Positions 44,120-53,103 are shown, counted from the first letter of the stretch. The stretch is 64,000 nucleotides of DNA from Pseudonocardia ammonioxydans (GCF_900115005.1 NZ_FOUY01000003.1:1-64000), one strand, 5' to 3'. Numbers and translations: made by a program. Notes: generated by a model not told the origin, from the sequence alone.

Positions 44120-45208
44120 CTACGTGGGTGACCCGGCGCCCAGCCGTCGTCCCACCAGCCGGGCGATCCACGGCGCCACCAGCAGCATCAGGATCACCCG
44201 CAGCACCTGCACGGCCATCACCGAGGTCACGTCCACCCCGGAGGAGATCGCGGTCGCCAGCACCGCGTACACCCCGCCGGGCGTGGTCGCCAGATAGCCC
44301 TCCAGCAGGGTCATGCCGGTGAACCGGGACAGCACCAGCCCCAGTCCCGCGCACACCGCGACCACGGCCAGGATCAGCCCGGTCGCGAGCGGGAGCACGC
44401 GGACGACGGTGCCCAGCGCGTCCCGGGTGAACCGGAGCCCGCCCTGCCAGCCGATCACGGCGTAGGCGACGACGACCAGCGGCTCCGGCACCGTCGCGTC
44501 GGCCGAGAACCCGGCCAGGCTGATCACGAGCGCGACCAGCATCGGACCCAGCAGCGACGGTGCGGGGACCCGGGCGAGGCGCGCGAGCGGGATGCCGGCC
44601 GCCGTGCACACCGCGGCCACGAGCAGCCCGACCCACCACGGCGCGGCCGGTCCCGCGGGGGCGGTGCCCGTGGGCGCCGCGTGCGGTGCGCCGTAGACGA
44701 GCGCGGCGACGACCGGCATCGTCGCCGTCACCAGCCCCACCCGCAGGTACTGGATCACCGCGACCATGCGTTCGTCGCCGCCCAGCTCCCGGCTGATGGC
44801 GACCAGTCCGGACGCACCGCCCGCGGTCTGCGCGAGCATCCCGGTGAGCGGCGTGACCCCGCGCTGCAGGCCCATCAGCAGCCCGGCGGCCATGCTGACC
44901 AGCAGGGTCCCGAGGCTGATCAGCAGGACCGGGAGCCACTGGGACGCCACCGACGCGAGCGTCTCCGGCCGGGCCAGCAACCCGATGACGATGCCGATCA
45001 CGGCCTGGGCCCCGGACGTCGCGGGCCGTGCGACCCGGGCCGGCCCGGCCCCGGCGAGCGCCACCACGGTCGCGGCGAACAGTCCGGCGAACAGCGCGGG
45101 GGAGGGCACCGCGATCGCGTCCAGCGCGACCGTGCCCACCACGGTGAGGGCGGCGAGCAGCAGCCACCGCCACCAGCGGACGTTCCGCAGGCGCCGGACC
45201 GCCGTCAC
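44120..45208 (-). CDS. AbrB family membrane transporter
   Basis: A 362-residue inner-membrane protein with about ten helices in two repeats, the COG3180 AbrB family (once called ammonia monooxygenase). Visible: ALTVVGTVALDAIAVPSPALFAGLFAATV, GMLAQTAGGASGLVAISRELGGDERMVAVIQYLRV (conserved first half) and EGYLATTPGGVYAVLATAISSGVDVTSVMAVQVLRVILM (second half). Substrate uncertain. GTG 45208 lies within GTGA of a four-codon upstream reading frame. No clear ribosome site. Confidence 0.88.
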   Translation of the reverse strand: MTAVRRLRNVRWWRWLLLAALTVVGTVALDAIAVPSPALFAGLFAATVVALAGAGPARVARPATSGAQAVIGIVIGLLARPETLASVASQWLPVLLISLGTLLVSMAAGLLMGLQRGVTPLTGMLAQTAGGASGLVAISRELGGDERMVAVIQYLRVGLVTATMPVVAALVYGAPHAAPTGTAPAGPAAPWWVGLLVAAVCTAAGIPLARLARVPAPSLLGPMLVALVISLAGFSADATVPEPLVVVAYAVIGWQGGLRFTRDALGTVVRVLPLATGLILAVVAVCAGLGLVLSRFTGMTLLEGYLATTPGGVYAVLATAISSGVDVTSVMAVQVLRVILMLLVAPWIARLVGRRLGAGSPT

Positions 45209-45216
45209 CGTGTGAT

Positions 45217-45232
45217 CACCCGCACGAGGGTA
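45217..45232 (-). promoter_or_regulatory. -10 element and possible leaderless mini-ORF before the AbrB-type gene
   Basis: On the minus strand TACCCT is followed by 7 nt and a GTG that opens a four-codon frame (Met-Ile-Thr-Arg-stop) whose TGA overlaps the AbrB-family GTG start by GTGA. The arrangement would allow translational coupling from a leaderless transcript. Confidence 0.35.
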
Positions 45233-45343
45233 GGCGGGCGGTCACGTCGTGTCCCGGTGAAACCGCCCACGATCGTTGTCCCGGCCCAACTACTTCCGGA
45301 CGGGTGCGGGAGCGGGTAGGACGGACGGGGAGGAGGTGCGCCG

Positions 45344-47035
45344 ATGGGGGAGCACGCCGACGAGGTCGGACTGGGGCCGGTGATCGCCGGCCTGACCGCG
45401 CCCGGCGGGGAGTTCGCGCTGGAGACCGCCGAGGTCGGCGGGGTGCCGATGCGGCTCTACCGTCGCGGTCCGCACACGCTGCGCGAGCTGTGGGAGACGA
45501 CCGCGCAGTGGCCGGAGCGGACGTTCACGGTGTACCCCGGTGACCGGCGTACCTATGGTGAGCACCGCTCGCTGGTCGCGGACCTGGCGCGGTGCCTGCG
45601 CGACCGGTTCGGCCTGCGCCCGGGTGACCGGGTCGCGATCGCGATGCGCAACCTGCCGGAGTGGCCGACGACCTTCTTCGCCGCGCAGGTCGCGGGGCTC
45701 GTGGTCGTGCCGCTCAACGCGTGGTGGAGCGCGACCGAGCTGGCGTGGGCCGTCGCCGACTCGGGCGCCCGGGTGGTCGTCGCCGACCCCGAGCGGACCG
45801 CGGCACTCGCGTCGGCCCGGGCCGGCGACCCGTCCGCCGCGGTGCCGCTGGTGCGCGTGCGCGGCGAGGGCCGGGACGCGGCGCCCGGCGTCGTGGAGTG
45901 GTCCGCGCTCGGTCTGCGCACCGATGGCCCCGGCACGCTCGACGACCTGCCCGCCCCGGCGCCCGGGGACGTGGCGACGATCCTCTACACCTCCGGGACG
46001 ACCGGCCGCCCCAAGGGCGCGGTCGGCACGCACCGCAACCACGTGACGAACCTGCTGAACGTGGCGTTGCAGGCCAGGGCCGGGGCGCTGCTCAGCGGTG
46101 CCGAACCGCCGCCGGGGCAGCCCGGGACGCTGCTGATGTACCCGATGTTCCACATCGCCGGGCTGAACGGCCTGGTCGGCGCGGTGCTGGTCGGGTCGAA
46201 GCTGGCGACGCTGTACCGGTGGGACCCGGAGGCGGCCCGCGCCGTGGTGCGCGAGGAGCGGCTGACCCGCTCCAACGGCGTCCCGTCGACGACGGCGGAG
46301 CTGCTCGACGGCGCCGACCGGGCGGACCTGGCGTCGCTGCGGACGTTCGGCATGGGCGGGGCGCCGATCCCGCCGGAGCTGGTGACCCGGATCGGGCGGG
46401 AGCTCGGCGCGGGCGCGGCGAACGGCTACGGCCTGACCGAGACGACCTCGGCGATCTGCGCGAACGCGGGCCCGGACTACGCGGCCCGCCCGGACAGTGT
46501 CGGGCGCCCGGCGCCGGGGGCCGAGCTGCGGGTCGCGGGCCCGGCGGGCGAACCGCTCGGTGACGGCGAGGTCGGTGAGCTGTGGTTCCGCGGGCCGAAC
46601 GTCGTGCGCGGCTACTGGAACGACCCGGAGGCCGACGCCGCGGCGTTCGTCGACGGCTGGTTCCGCTCCGGGGACCTGGGCCACGTGACCGACGGCTGGG
46701 TGTACGTCGTCGACCGGCTCAAGGACGTGGTGCTGCGCGGCGGCGAGAACATCTACTCCGCGCAGGTCGAGGCCGCGATCCACGCGGTGCCGGGGGTGGT
46801 CGAGGTCGCGGTGCTCGGGGTGCCCCACCCGCGGCTCGGCGAGGAGGTGGCGGCACTGGTGCGGGCGACCCCCGGCACCCCCCGCGACGACGACGCCGTC
46901 CGCGCCGCCGTCGCCGAGCGGGTCGGTGCGTTCGCGGCCCCCGCCCACGTGCGCTGGAGCGACGAGCCGCTGCCGCGCACGGCGACCGGGAAGATCCGCA
47001 AGCGGGAGCTGCGCGCGGCCTTCCCCGGCACCTGA
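45344..47035 (+). CDS. Class I adenylate-forming enzyme (acyl-CoA ligase)
   Basis: Activates a carboxylic acid as acyl-AMP and then CoA thioester. The 563-residue chain has the P-loop YTSGTTGRPKGAV (~210), MYPMFHIAGLNG, GYGLTETTSA (~365), the hinge region FRSGDLGHVTDGWVYVVDRLKDVVLRGGENIYS (~440) and the catalytic Lys in PRTATGKIRKRELR at the C-terminus. GGAGGAGG precedes ATG 45344. No fatty-acid oxidation genes are adjacent, so chain length is unknown; medium- to long-chain or aromatic acids are typical of this group. Confidence 0.92.
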   Translation: MGEHADEVGLGPVIAGLTAPGGEFALETAEVGGVPMRLYRRGPHTLRELWETTAQWPERTFTVYPGDRRTYGEHRSLVADLARCLRDRFGLRPGDRVAIAMRNLPEWPTTFFAAQVAGLVVVPLNAWWSATELAWAVADSGARVVVADPERTAALASARAGDPSAAVPLVRVRGEGRDAAPGVVEWSALGLRTDGPGTLDDLPAPAPGDVATILYTSGTTGRPKGAVGTHRNHVTNLLNVALQARAGALLSGAEPPPGQPGTLLMYPMFHIAGLNGLVGAVLVGSKLATLYRWDPEAARAVVREERLTRSNGVPSTTAELLDGADRADLASLRTFGMGGAPIPPELVTRIGRELGAGAANGYGLTETTSAICANAGPDYAARPDSVGRPAPGAELRVAGPAGEPLGDGEVGELWFRGPNVVRGYWNDPEADAAAFVDGWFRSGDLGHVTDGWVYVVDRLKDVVLRGGENIYSAQVEAAIHAVPGVVEVAVLGVPHPRLGEEVAALVRATPGTPRDDDAVRAAVAERVGAFAAPAHVRWSDEPLPRTATGKIRKRELRAAFPGT

Positions 47036-47060
47036 CCGCTGCCGGCCGGGTCAGGCCGGG

Positions 47061-47525
47061 TCAGGCCGGGTCGATGCGGAACACCGGGCAGACCCCGGCG
47101 AGCGCGCCCAGTGCGGCCGGCGTCGGCTCGGCGGCGACGCCGGCCGCGACCATGATCGCGACACCGTCGGGGGCGATCTCCGGCCACGCCTCCAGCACCG
47201 GCCGGGCCTGGGCGGCGGACAGCTCGGTGAGGATCACGGGTTCGGGTTCGGCGCCGTTGGTGCTGCTCAGCGTCCCCCGGCCGCGCGCGGCCCGGACGTT
47301 CCCGATCCAGTCGGCGCCCGGGAAACCGCCGACGACGAACCGTGCACCGCCGGCGGAGTGGACGGTGAGCGGCGTGGCGCGGGGTGCGCCGCTGCGCCGG
47401 CCGGGGACGGTGAGGACGGGCAGGTCGAACGGCAGCTCGCCGCGTTCGCGGCGGGCCAGGAAGCCGTCGTTCATCTCCTTGAGGTGGTGCGGAGCGCGGA
47501 TCCGGCTGCGCAGGTCGTCGGTCAC
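47061..47525 (-). CDS. Nitroreductase/deazaflavin (F420)-dependent family protein
   Basis: A 154-residue split-barrel protein of the actinobacterial Ddn-like family: LTVPGRRSGAPRATPLTVHSAGGARFVVGGFPGADWIGNVRAARGRGTL carries the F420-binding signature. These enzymes use F420H2 to reduce quinones or nitro compounds, often at the membrane. GTG 47525 has no strong ribosome site; an imperfect inverted repeat (about 47547-47571) lies upstream and may be an operator. It converges with the acyl-CoA ligase gene (25-bp gap). Confidence 0.85.
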   Translation of the reverse strand: MTDDLRSRIRAPHHLKEMNDGFLARRERGELPFDLPVLTVPGRRSGAPRATPLTVHSAGGARFVVGGFPGADWIGNVRAARGRGTLSSTNGAEPEPVILTELSAAQARPVLEAWPEIAPDGVAIMVAAGVAAEPTPAALGALAGVCPVFRIDPA

Positions 47526-47625
47526 GGGTGGACCCCCATTACTCGGTACAGCGTATTCGATACAACGTACGGAGTTTCAGGGTGCCACGGGCCGAGCTGC
47601 CAGGTCGACCGGATTTCCGGGGTGC

Positions 47626-48774
47626 TCAGCTGTCGCGGGCCTCGTCGAGGGCCTGTTCGGCGCGGGTGACCTCGGTGTCGGCCTGCCGGGCGCGGCGGGC
47701 GGCGTCGGCCGCCTCCCGCTCGGCGGCCTTGTACGTGCGGTCGGCCCCGGTCGCCTCGGTGCGGGCCTGCTCCAGCTCGGCCCGCAGGTCCTCGACGCGC
47801 CGGTGGGCCGCGTCGCGGTGGTCGGCGGCCGCGTCCGCGCGTTCGCGGGCATCGTCACGTTCGCGGCCGGCGTCGTGGGCGGCCAGGCGGGCCTGCTCCA
47901 GGCGGTCCTCGGCGTCGGCGAGTGCCTGCGCGCGGCGCTCGCGCTCGCGCTGTTCGGCCGCCTCGCGTTCCCGTTCCCGCCGTTCGGCCGCCCGCTGCTC
48001 GCGGGAGCGCCGCGTCGCCTCGCGGCGCTTGCGGTCCAGCTCGCCGGAGCCCGGCCGGTCGGTGTCGTCGCCCGGCTCCGCCGCGGATCCCGGCCCGGCC
48101 GTCTCCTGTCCGCGCGTCTCCTGCCCGCGCGTCTTCTGCCCGGGCGTGTCCTGCCGGCGCGTGCCCTGCCCGCGCGGGTCCTGCCCGGCGGCGTCGGGTG
48201 CGGCCGACTCCCGTCCGGTGCCGGTAGCCGATCCCCGCGCGGTCGCTCCGGTGGTCGCGCGCGAACCCCGTCCGGACGCAGGCCCGTCCTGATCGCCCCC
48301 GATCGTGCCGAAGCCGCTGTGCCGTTCGAAGCGCACCAGCCGGCCCGACCGCACCCGCTCGGCCAGCTCGTCGTCGGCCAGCGCCGACTCCAGCACCCCG
48401 CGCACCTCGCGCTCGAGACCGGAGTCGACGCGCTGGCCGGCGTCGCGGCCGAGCCGGGCCGCGCGCCGGGCCAGCGCCCCGACCAGCTTGTTCCGCTGGG
48501 CGGACACCTGACGCAGTGCCGGGCCGTCCAGCGAGCGCTGCGCCTCGGCCAGCGGCCCGGCGAGCGCCAGCAGGCCCTCGACCTCGTCGGGCGCCGCGTC
48601 GACGAGCAGGTTGGTCAGCCACGCCGCCCGGGTGGGCCGCCGCAGCGCGGCGATCTCCCGGGCGGCGCCGGAGTCCCCGGCCTCGCGGGCCCGGGCGGCG
48701 GCGTCGTCCCGCTCGGCGACGAACTCCCCGGGCGGTACCCGGTAGAGCCGCTCGGCGACGGCGTCGGCGTCCAC
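47626..48774 (-). CDS. Actinobacterial coiled-coil protein of unknown function
   Basis: A 382-residue cytoplasmic protein. The N-terminal ~155 residues are globular and conserved-looking (YRVPPGEFVAERDDAAARAREAGD; RRPTRAAWLTNLLVD; SAQRNKLVGALARRAARL). The middle (~185-235) is disordered and holds six pentapeptide repeats (GQETR-like). The C-terminal ~150 residues are a continuous charged coiled coil rich in Arg, Glu and Ala. GTG 48774 lies 8 bp after the PEBP gene stop, so the two are likely co-transcribed. No catalytic motif is visible. Confidence 0.8.
   Translation of the reverse strand: MDADAVAERLYRVPPGEFVAERDDAAARAREAGDSGAAREIAALRRPTRAAWLTNLLVDAAPDEVEGLLALAGPLAEAQRSLDGPALRQVSAQRNKLVGALARRAARLGRDAGQRVDSGLEREVRGVLESALADDELAERVRSGRLVRFERHSGFGTIGGDQDGPASGRGSRATTGATARGSATGTGRESAAPDAAGQDPRGQGTRRQDTPGQKTRGQETRGQETAGPGSAAEPGDDTDRPGSGELDRKRREATRRSREQRAAERREREREAAEQRERERRAQALADAEDRLEQARLAAHDAGRERDDARERADAAADHRDAAHRRVEDLRAELEQARTEATGADRTYKAAEREAADAARRARQADTEVTRAEQALDEARDS
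48101..48190. repeat. 15-bp tandem repeat (six units) coding GQETR-type pentapeptides
   Basis: Six units of the form GTCTCCTGCCCGCGC, most with 1-4 changes, on the plus strand; on the coding strand they give G-Q-(E/D/K)-(T/P)-R repeats linking the globular and coiled-coil parts of the protein. Confidence 0.85.
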
Positions 48775-48781
48775 GACGGGA

Positions 48782-49315
48782 TCAGCTCAGGTTGGCGTGC
48801 GTCCCGACGAGCACCGCGCGGCCCAGGGTGCGACCGAACAGGTTGAACGCGAGGAACGCCGGCGTCGCGGTCTCGGGCAGGTCCAGCGACGCGGTGTCGA
48901 TCGCGTGCACCGCGAAGAAGTAGCGGTGCGGACCGTGCCCGGGCGGCGGCGCGGCGCCCAGGTAGCGGCGCAGGCTCGCGTCGTTCGCCAGCTGCACGGC
49001 GCCCGCGGGCAGCCCGGAGCCGGAGTCGTCACCGGCGCCGGCCGGCAGCGACGTCACCGACGCCGGGATGCCGGTCACGGCCCAGTGCCAGAACCCGGAG
49101 CCGGTCGGGGCGTCCGGGTCGTAGCAGGTGACCACATAGGACTGGGTGCCCTCGGGCGCGCCGGACCAGGACAGCTGCGGCGAGACGTCCTCGCCCCCGG
49201 CTCCGAAGATGCCGGAGAGCTGGGCGGTGGCGAGCGTGCCGCCGTCCTGGACGTCCTCGCTGGTCACGGTGAACGACGGGACCGGGGGCAGCTCGTCGTA
49301 GGGGTTGCGGGGCAT
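48782..49315 (-). CDS. YbhB/YbcL family (PEBP/Raf kinase inhibitor-like) protein
   Basis: A 177-residue phosphatidylethanolamine-binding-like protein: [15 protein letters not shown], then [45 protein letters not shown] (the conserved DPDxP and HW anion-binding pocket) and [13 protein letters not shown]. Bacterial members are small cytoplasmic or exported proteins of uncertain role; no signal peptide here. GAGGAGGT precedes ATG 49315. First gene of a pair with the coiled-coil protein. Confidence 0.92.
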   Translation of the reverse strand: MPRNPYDELPPVPSFTVTSEDVQDGGTLATAQLSGIFGAGGEDVSPQLSWSGAPEGTQSYVVTCYDPDAPTGSGFWHWAVTGIPASVTSLPAGAGDDSGSGLPAGAVQLANDASLRRYLGAAPPPGHGPHRYFFAVHAIDTASLDLPETATPAFLAFNLFGRTLGRAVLVGTHANLS

Positions 49316-49406
49316 GCGTGGACGACCTCCTCGTGTCGGTTACGGATCTCCCGGAGATCCTGGCACGGCGCGTCGCGTTCCGTCCGGCCGGTGAGCGTGC
49401 AGGCTG

Positions 49407-50996
49407 ATGATCGTGCAGATGCTCCTGATCGTCGTGGGACTGATGCTGGCCGCCGTCGTGCTGGTCGGGGTCGGGGAACGGGTACGGCTGCCCTGGCCCG
49501 CCCTGATGGTGGTGCTGGGCGCGGTCGTCGCCCTGGTCCCCGGGCTGCCCGACGGGTTCGCCGTGGACCCGGACCTCATCCTGCCGCTGTTCCTGCCGCC
49601 GCTGCTGTTCGCGACCGCCCAGCGCACGTCGTGGGCGTTGTTCCGGGCCCGCTGGCGGACGATCGCGCTGCTCGCGGTCGCGCTCGTGCTGGTCACCGTG
49701 ACCGCCGTCGCGGGGGTGGCCTGGGCGCTGATCCCGGGCATCGCGCTGACCGCTGCCGTCGCGCTCGGGGCGATGGTGGCGCCGCCGGACCCGGTCGCGG
49801 TCGAGGCCGTCGCCGGGCAGGTCCCGATCCCGCGGCGGATGATCTCGGTGTTGCAGAGCGAGGGGCTGTTCAACGACGCCACCGCGCTGGTGATCTTCCA
49901 GATGGCGGTGCTGGCGACGGTGTCCGGGGCGGAGCTGAGCCCGCTCGGGCTGGCCCTGCGGTTCGTCGCGGGCGCGGTCGGTGCGGTCGCGATCGGGCTG
50001 GTCGTGGCCTGGCTCGCCCGCACCGTGCTGGGCCGGCTCACCGACACCACCGGCCGCAGCGCGCTCACCCTGGTGCTGCCGTTCGCGACCTACCTGGCCG
50101 CCGAGGAGGTGCACGCCTCCGGGGTGATCGCGGTCGTGGTGCTGGCGCTGCAGCTGCGGGCCACCGCCGACGCCGACGAGGCCGCCGAGCGGATCACCCA
50201 GTCGTCCCTGTGGAACGTGGTCGAGCTGCTGGTCACCGGAGTCGCGTTCGGACTGATCGGGCTCGACCTGCGTCAGGTCGTGGTGGCCGCCGGGGACGAC
50301 CTGCCCCGGATGCTCGGGCACGCCGCCGTCGTGTGCCTGGTCGTGATCGTCGTCCGGACACTGTGGATGCTCGCGGCCCGGCGGGTGGTGCGCCGCGGCG
50401 ACGACGCGGGCACCGCGCCCCGGACCGGGCGCGAGGCCGTGCTGCTGGCCTGGTGCGGCATGCGCGGGCTCGCCACGCTGGCGCTGGCGCTGTCCCTGCC
50501 GACCACACTGGACTCCGGTGCCCCGCTGCCGTACCGCTCCGAACTGGTGCTCATCGCGGTCTCGGTGCTGGTGGTGACGCTGCTCGTGCCCGGGTTCACG
50601 CTGCCGGTGCTCGTGCACGCGCTGGGGGTGGACGACGAGGCGGAGGCCGAGCAGCGCGCCGAGCGGGAGATCGTGCAGCGGGCCCGGCGCGCCGCGCGGG
50701 CGACCGTGGAGTTCGAGCGGCGGATCCGGGAGCTGCCCGACGAGGTCGGGTCCCGGGTGCGCGAGCGGGTGGAACGCCTCGACGCCGTGCTGACCGGCGA
50801 GACGCACTCCGAGGAGGAGCGGCACCGGATCGCCGCGGTGCAGGCCGTGCGCGGGCAGGTGGCCGAGATGCAGGCCGCCGCGCTCGCCGCGGCCCGGGAG
50901 GAGGTGCTCGCCGCGCGCCGGGAGCCGGGGGTGGACCCGCACGCGGTCGACCGGGTGCTGCGCCGGCTGGACCTGCGGACGGTGCTGCTGGACTGA
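49407..50996 (+). CDS. Na+/H+ antiporter (CPA1 family)
   Basis: Exchanges cytoplasmic Na+ (or K+) for protons. The 529-residue protein has ~12 membrane helices in the first 410 residues, with PPDPVAVEAVAGQVPIPRRMISVLQSEGLFNDATALV carrying the CPA1 ion-site pattern (ND near 155), and GMRGLATLALALSLP in the second half. The cytoplasmic tail of ~120 residues is helical and charged. ATG 49407 lacks a clear ribosome site. It is divergent from the PEBP gene (91-bp gap). Confidence 0.93.
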   Translation: MIVQMLLIVVGLMLAAVVLVGVGERVRLPWPALMVVLGAVVALVPGLPDGFAVDPDLILPLFLPPLLFATAQRTSWALFRARWRTIALLAVALVLVTVTAVAGVAWALIPGIALTAAVALGAMVAPPDPVAVEAVAGQVPIPRRMISVLQSEGLFNDATALVIFQMAVLATVSGAELSPLGLALRFVAGAVGAVAIGLVVAWLARTVLGRLTDTTGRSALTLVLPFATYLAAEEVHASGVIAVVVLALQLRATADADEAAERITQSSLWNVVELLVTGVAFGLIGLDLRQVVVAAGDDLPRMLGHAAVVCLVVIVVRTLWMLAARRVVRRGDDAGTAPRTGREAVLLAWCGMRGLATLALALSLPTTLDSGAPLPYRSELVLIAVSVLVVTLLVPGFTLPVLVHALGVDDEAEAEQRAEREIVQRARRAARATVEFERRIRELPDEVGSRVRERVERLDAVLTGETHSEEERHRIAAVQAVRGQVAEMQAAALAAAREEVLAARREPGVDPHAVDRVLRRLDLRTVLLD

Positions 50997-51030
50997 CCGC
51001 GAGGTGGCCGCTCGCGCGTGCTCCACGCCA

Positions 51031-51074
51031 CCCGATCCACCGCCGCCCGATCCACCGCCGCCCGATCCACGCCG
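51031..51074. repeat. 15-bp tandem repeat (three units) upstream of a P450 gene
   Basis: CCCGATCCACCGCCG occurs at 51031-51045 and 51046-51060, then again with one base missing at 51061-51074. It lies in the 130-bp gap between the antiporter stop and the P450 start. Confidence 0.85.
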
Positions 51075-51126
51075 CCCGGTCCTGATGCGGACCGGGGCTG
51101 TCCGCGATCTCCGGCAGTCTCGGGGC

Positions 51127-52248
51127 ATGACGGACTCGACGACGATCCCTCCGGTCAGGCCGTTCGAGGGCGGCAGGCGCCGGCTACAGGACCCGGACCC
51201 GGAGCGGGCCGCGCTCCGCGCCGCCGGCCCCCTGGTCCGCGCCGAGCTGCCCGGCGGGGCGACCGCCTGGGTGGTGACCGAGGAGGCGGCGGCCCGCCGG
51301 GTGCTCACCGATCCGCGGTTCAGCAAGGACACCGCCCACGCACCGCACGGGATCCCCGGGCTCGAACCGCCTGCCGCCGAGCGGCCGTCCCTGACCACCG
51401 CCGAGGGCGCGGCGCACACCCGGCTCCGGCGCGCGCACGCGCCGCTGCTGTCGCAGCGCGCCCTCGCCGGCCGGGAGGAGCGGACCGCGGCGACCGCCCG
51501 GACACTGCTCACCGCGCTCGGTCCCGGTGAGGTCGATCTGATGGCCGACTTCACCACCCGCTACCCCCTGACCGTGGTACTCGACCTGGTGGGTGCCCCA
51601 CCCGAGCTGCTCGACCGGACGGCCGAGGCGTGCCGGGCGATGTGGAGCCCCGACCCGGCCGAGCACGGCCGCGCGTTCGCGGAACTGCTGCGGACGAGCC
51701 GCGCAGCGGTCGGCCGGCCCGGGCTCGCGAGCGAGCTGCGGGACCGCCTCGGCGACCTCGACGACGACGAGATCGGCTACCTGGTCTTCGGGCTCGTCTT
51801 CGCCGGCCAGCTCACCACGGACGCGGCACTCGGCTCACTGCTGGCCACGGCACTGGAGCGTGGCCTCACGGGCACCTCCGACGCCGACCTGGACACGCTG
51901 GTCCACGACGTCCTCCGCCGGCACCCGCCGGCGCCGTTCACGCTGTGGCGCTTCGCGACCGAGCCGGTCGACCTCGGCGGGGTGCGGCTGCCCGCCGGAG
52001 CGCCGGTCCTGATCGACATCCGGGGGACCGGAACGGGCGAGGGCGGCCCCGGCCTGTCGTTCGGGTACGGCTCGCACTTCTGCGCCGGTGCCCACCTCGC
52101 CCGCCTCGAACTGCATGCCGTCCTGACGGTGCTGCGGACGAGCTTCCCGCAGGCGCGGCTCGCGGTGCGGCCCGGCGATCTGGTCGAGGCGTACCCGCCC
52201 GGCCCGGTCGGTGGGCGCCTGACCGCACTCCCGGTGGTCCTGCGGTGA
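51127..52248 (+). CDS. Cytochrome P450 (short, 373 residues)
   Basis: Bacterial class I P450 that needs separate ferredoxin and reductase partners. Visible: LTDPRFSKD near 62, LTTAEGAAHTRLRRAHAPLLSQRAL (helix C), I-helix GLVFAGQLTTDAALG, and heme loop FGYGSHFCAGAHLARLEL with the thiolate Cys. The chain is 25-40 residues shorter than usual. The K-helix ExxR is changed to Asp-Val-Leu-Arg (HDVLRRHPP). The frame stays open upstream, but ATG 51127 fits family N-termini. No ferredoxin gene is next to it. Substrate unknown. Confidence 0.88.
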   Translation: MTDSTTIPPVRPFEGGRRRLQDPDPERAALRAAGPLVRAELPGGATAWVVTEEAAARRVLTDPRFSKDTAHAPHGIPGLEPPAAERPSLTTAEGAAHTRLRRAHAPLLSQRALAGREERTAATARTLLTALGPGEVDLMADFTTRYPLTVVLDLVGAPPELLDRTAEACRAMWSPDPAEHGRAFAELLRTSRAAVGRPGLASELRDRLGDLDDDEIGYLVFGLVFAGQLTTDAALGSLLATALERGLTGTSDADLDTLVHDVLRRHPPAPFTLWRFATEPVDLGGVRLPAGAPVLIDIRGTGTGEGGPGLSFGYGSHFCAGAHLARLELHAVLTVLRTSFPQARLAVRPGDLVEAYPPGPVGGRLTALPVVLR

Positions 52249-52281
52249 TCCTCGCCGGGACGATCGTCGCCGGGACGTGGG

Positions 52282-53103
52282 TCAGCGCAGCACGACCGCC
52301 GCGTCCGGCTCGGTGACCCGGAAGGTGAACGACTCCTCCAGGTAGAGCGAGACGGTGTCGGCATCGTGGTCGGAGTAGCCGATCGCGAGGTCCTGGCCGA
52401 CGTCGAGCACGAAGTCCCCGCCCCGCTGGGACAGCACCAGCGCGCCCTCCAGTCCCGGCGCGCGCAGGATCTGCCCGCCCAGGATCCGGGTGAGGTGGTC
52501 GAACAGCGGATAGCCGCCGTGCTCGGCGGTCTCGGCGATCCGGGTGAAGCCCTCCGGTGCCACGGCGAGCGCGTAGGGACCCTCGATGCCGTTGCGGCGC
52601 AGCGCGTCCACCGCGCACGCGACGACCGCGGGGTAGCGGTCGGTGTCCTCACCGAGGGAGAACGCGTCGTACGGGGAGGAGGCGACGACGCCCTCGATCA
52701 GCGCGTCCGGCCAGCCGTGGAACATCGCCCGGTTCTCGATCTCGGCGGCCTCCCGGGCCGCCCGGGCCAGGTCGTCGAACTCGGGGTCCTGGGAGCCGCG
52801 CTCGAGGTCGTCGATCTCGTCGCGGGACACCGTGAACGGCACCCGGAACTCGGCCAGCGGCTGGACCCGGCGCAGCCGGGCCCGGGCCCCCGCCGAGTCG
52901 ACCCCCGGCGGGGGGCCGGCCAGCCGGGTGGAGCGGCCGAGCGGGACCGAGGAGGTCTCCCAGCCCGCGGCACCGCCCCAGTCGGCGAGCCGGCGTCCGG
53001 CCAGCAGCGGGGTGAGCCGCTCGCGGGCCTCGTCGTCGATCGCCTTCCAGGCGGTGACCGGGATCGGCGCCTTGTCGCGGAGGAGATGGTCCTGCACGGT
53101 CAC
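52282..53103 (-). CDS. enc: Encapsulin nanocompartment shell protein (family 1)
   Basis: A 273-residue HK97-fold shell protein that assembles into a hollow protein cage around cargo bearing a short targeting peptide. Typical features: MTVQDHLLRDKAPIPVTAWKAIDDEARERLTPLLAGRRLADWGGAAGWE at the N-terminus, RVPFTVSRDEIDDLERGSQDPEFDDLARAAREAAEIEN, and the C-terminal DLAIGYSDHDADTVSLYLEESFTFRVTEPDAAVVL. The GTG start 53103 overlaps the cargo gene's stop (GTGA), so shell and cargo are translationally coupled. Confidence 0.96.
   Translation of the reverse strand: MTVQDHLLRDKAPIPVTAWKAIDDEARERLTPLLAGRRLADWGGAAGWETSSVPLGRSTRLAGPPPGVDSAGARARLRRVQPLAEFRVPFTVSRDEIDDLERGSQDPEFDDLARAAREAAEIENRAMFHGWPDALIEGVVASSPYDAFSLGEDTDRYPAVVACAVDALRRNGIEGPYALAVAPEGFTRIAETAEHGGYPLFDHLTRILGGQILRAPGLEGALVLSQRGGDFVLDVGQDLAIGYSDHDADTVSLYLEESFTFRVTEPDAAVVLR

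Noticed and set aside
50997..51126. Pro-rich N-terminal extension of the short P450
   Set aside because: Encoded by the 15-bp tandem repeat; family proteins start at the MTDSTT ATG.
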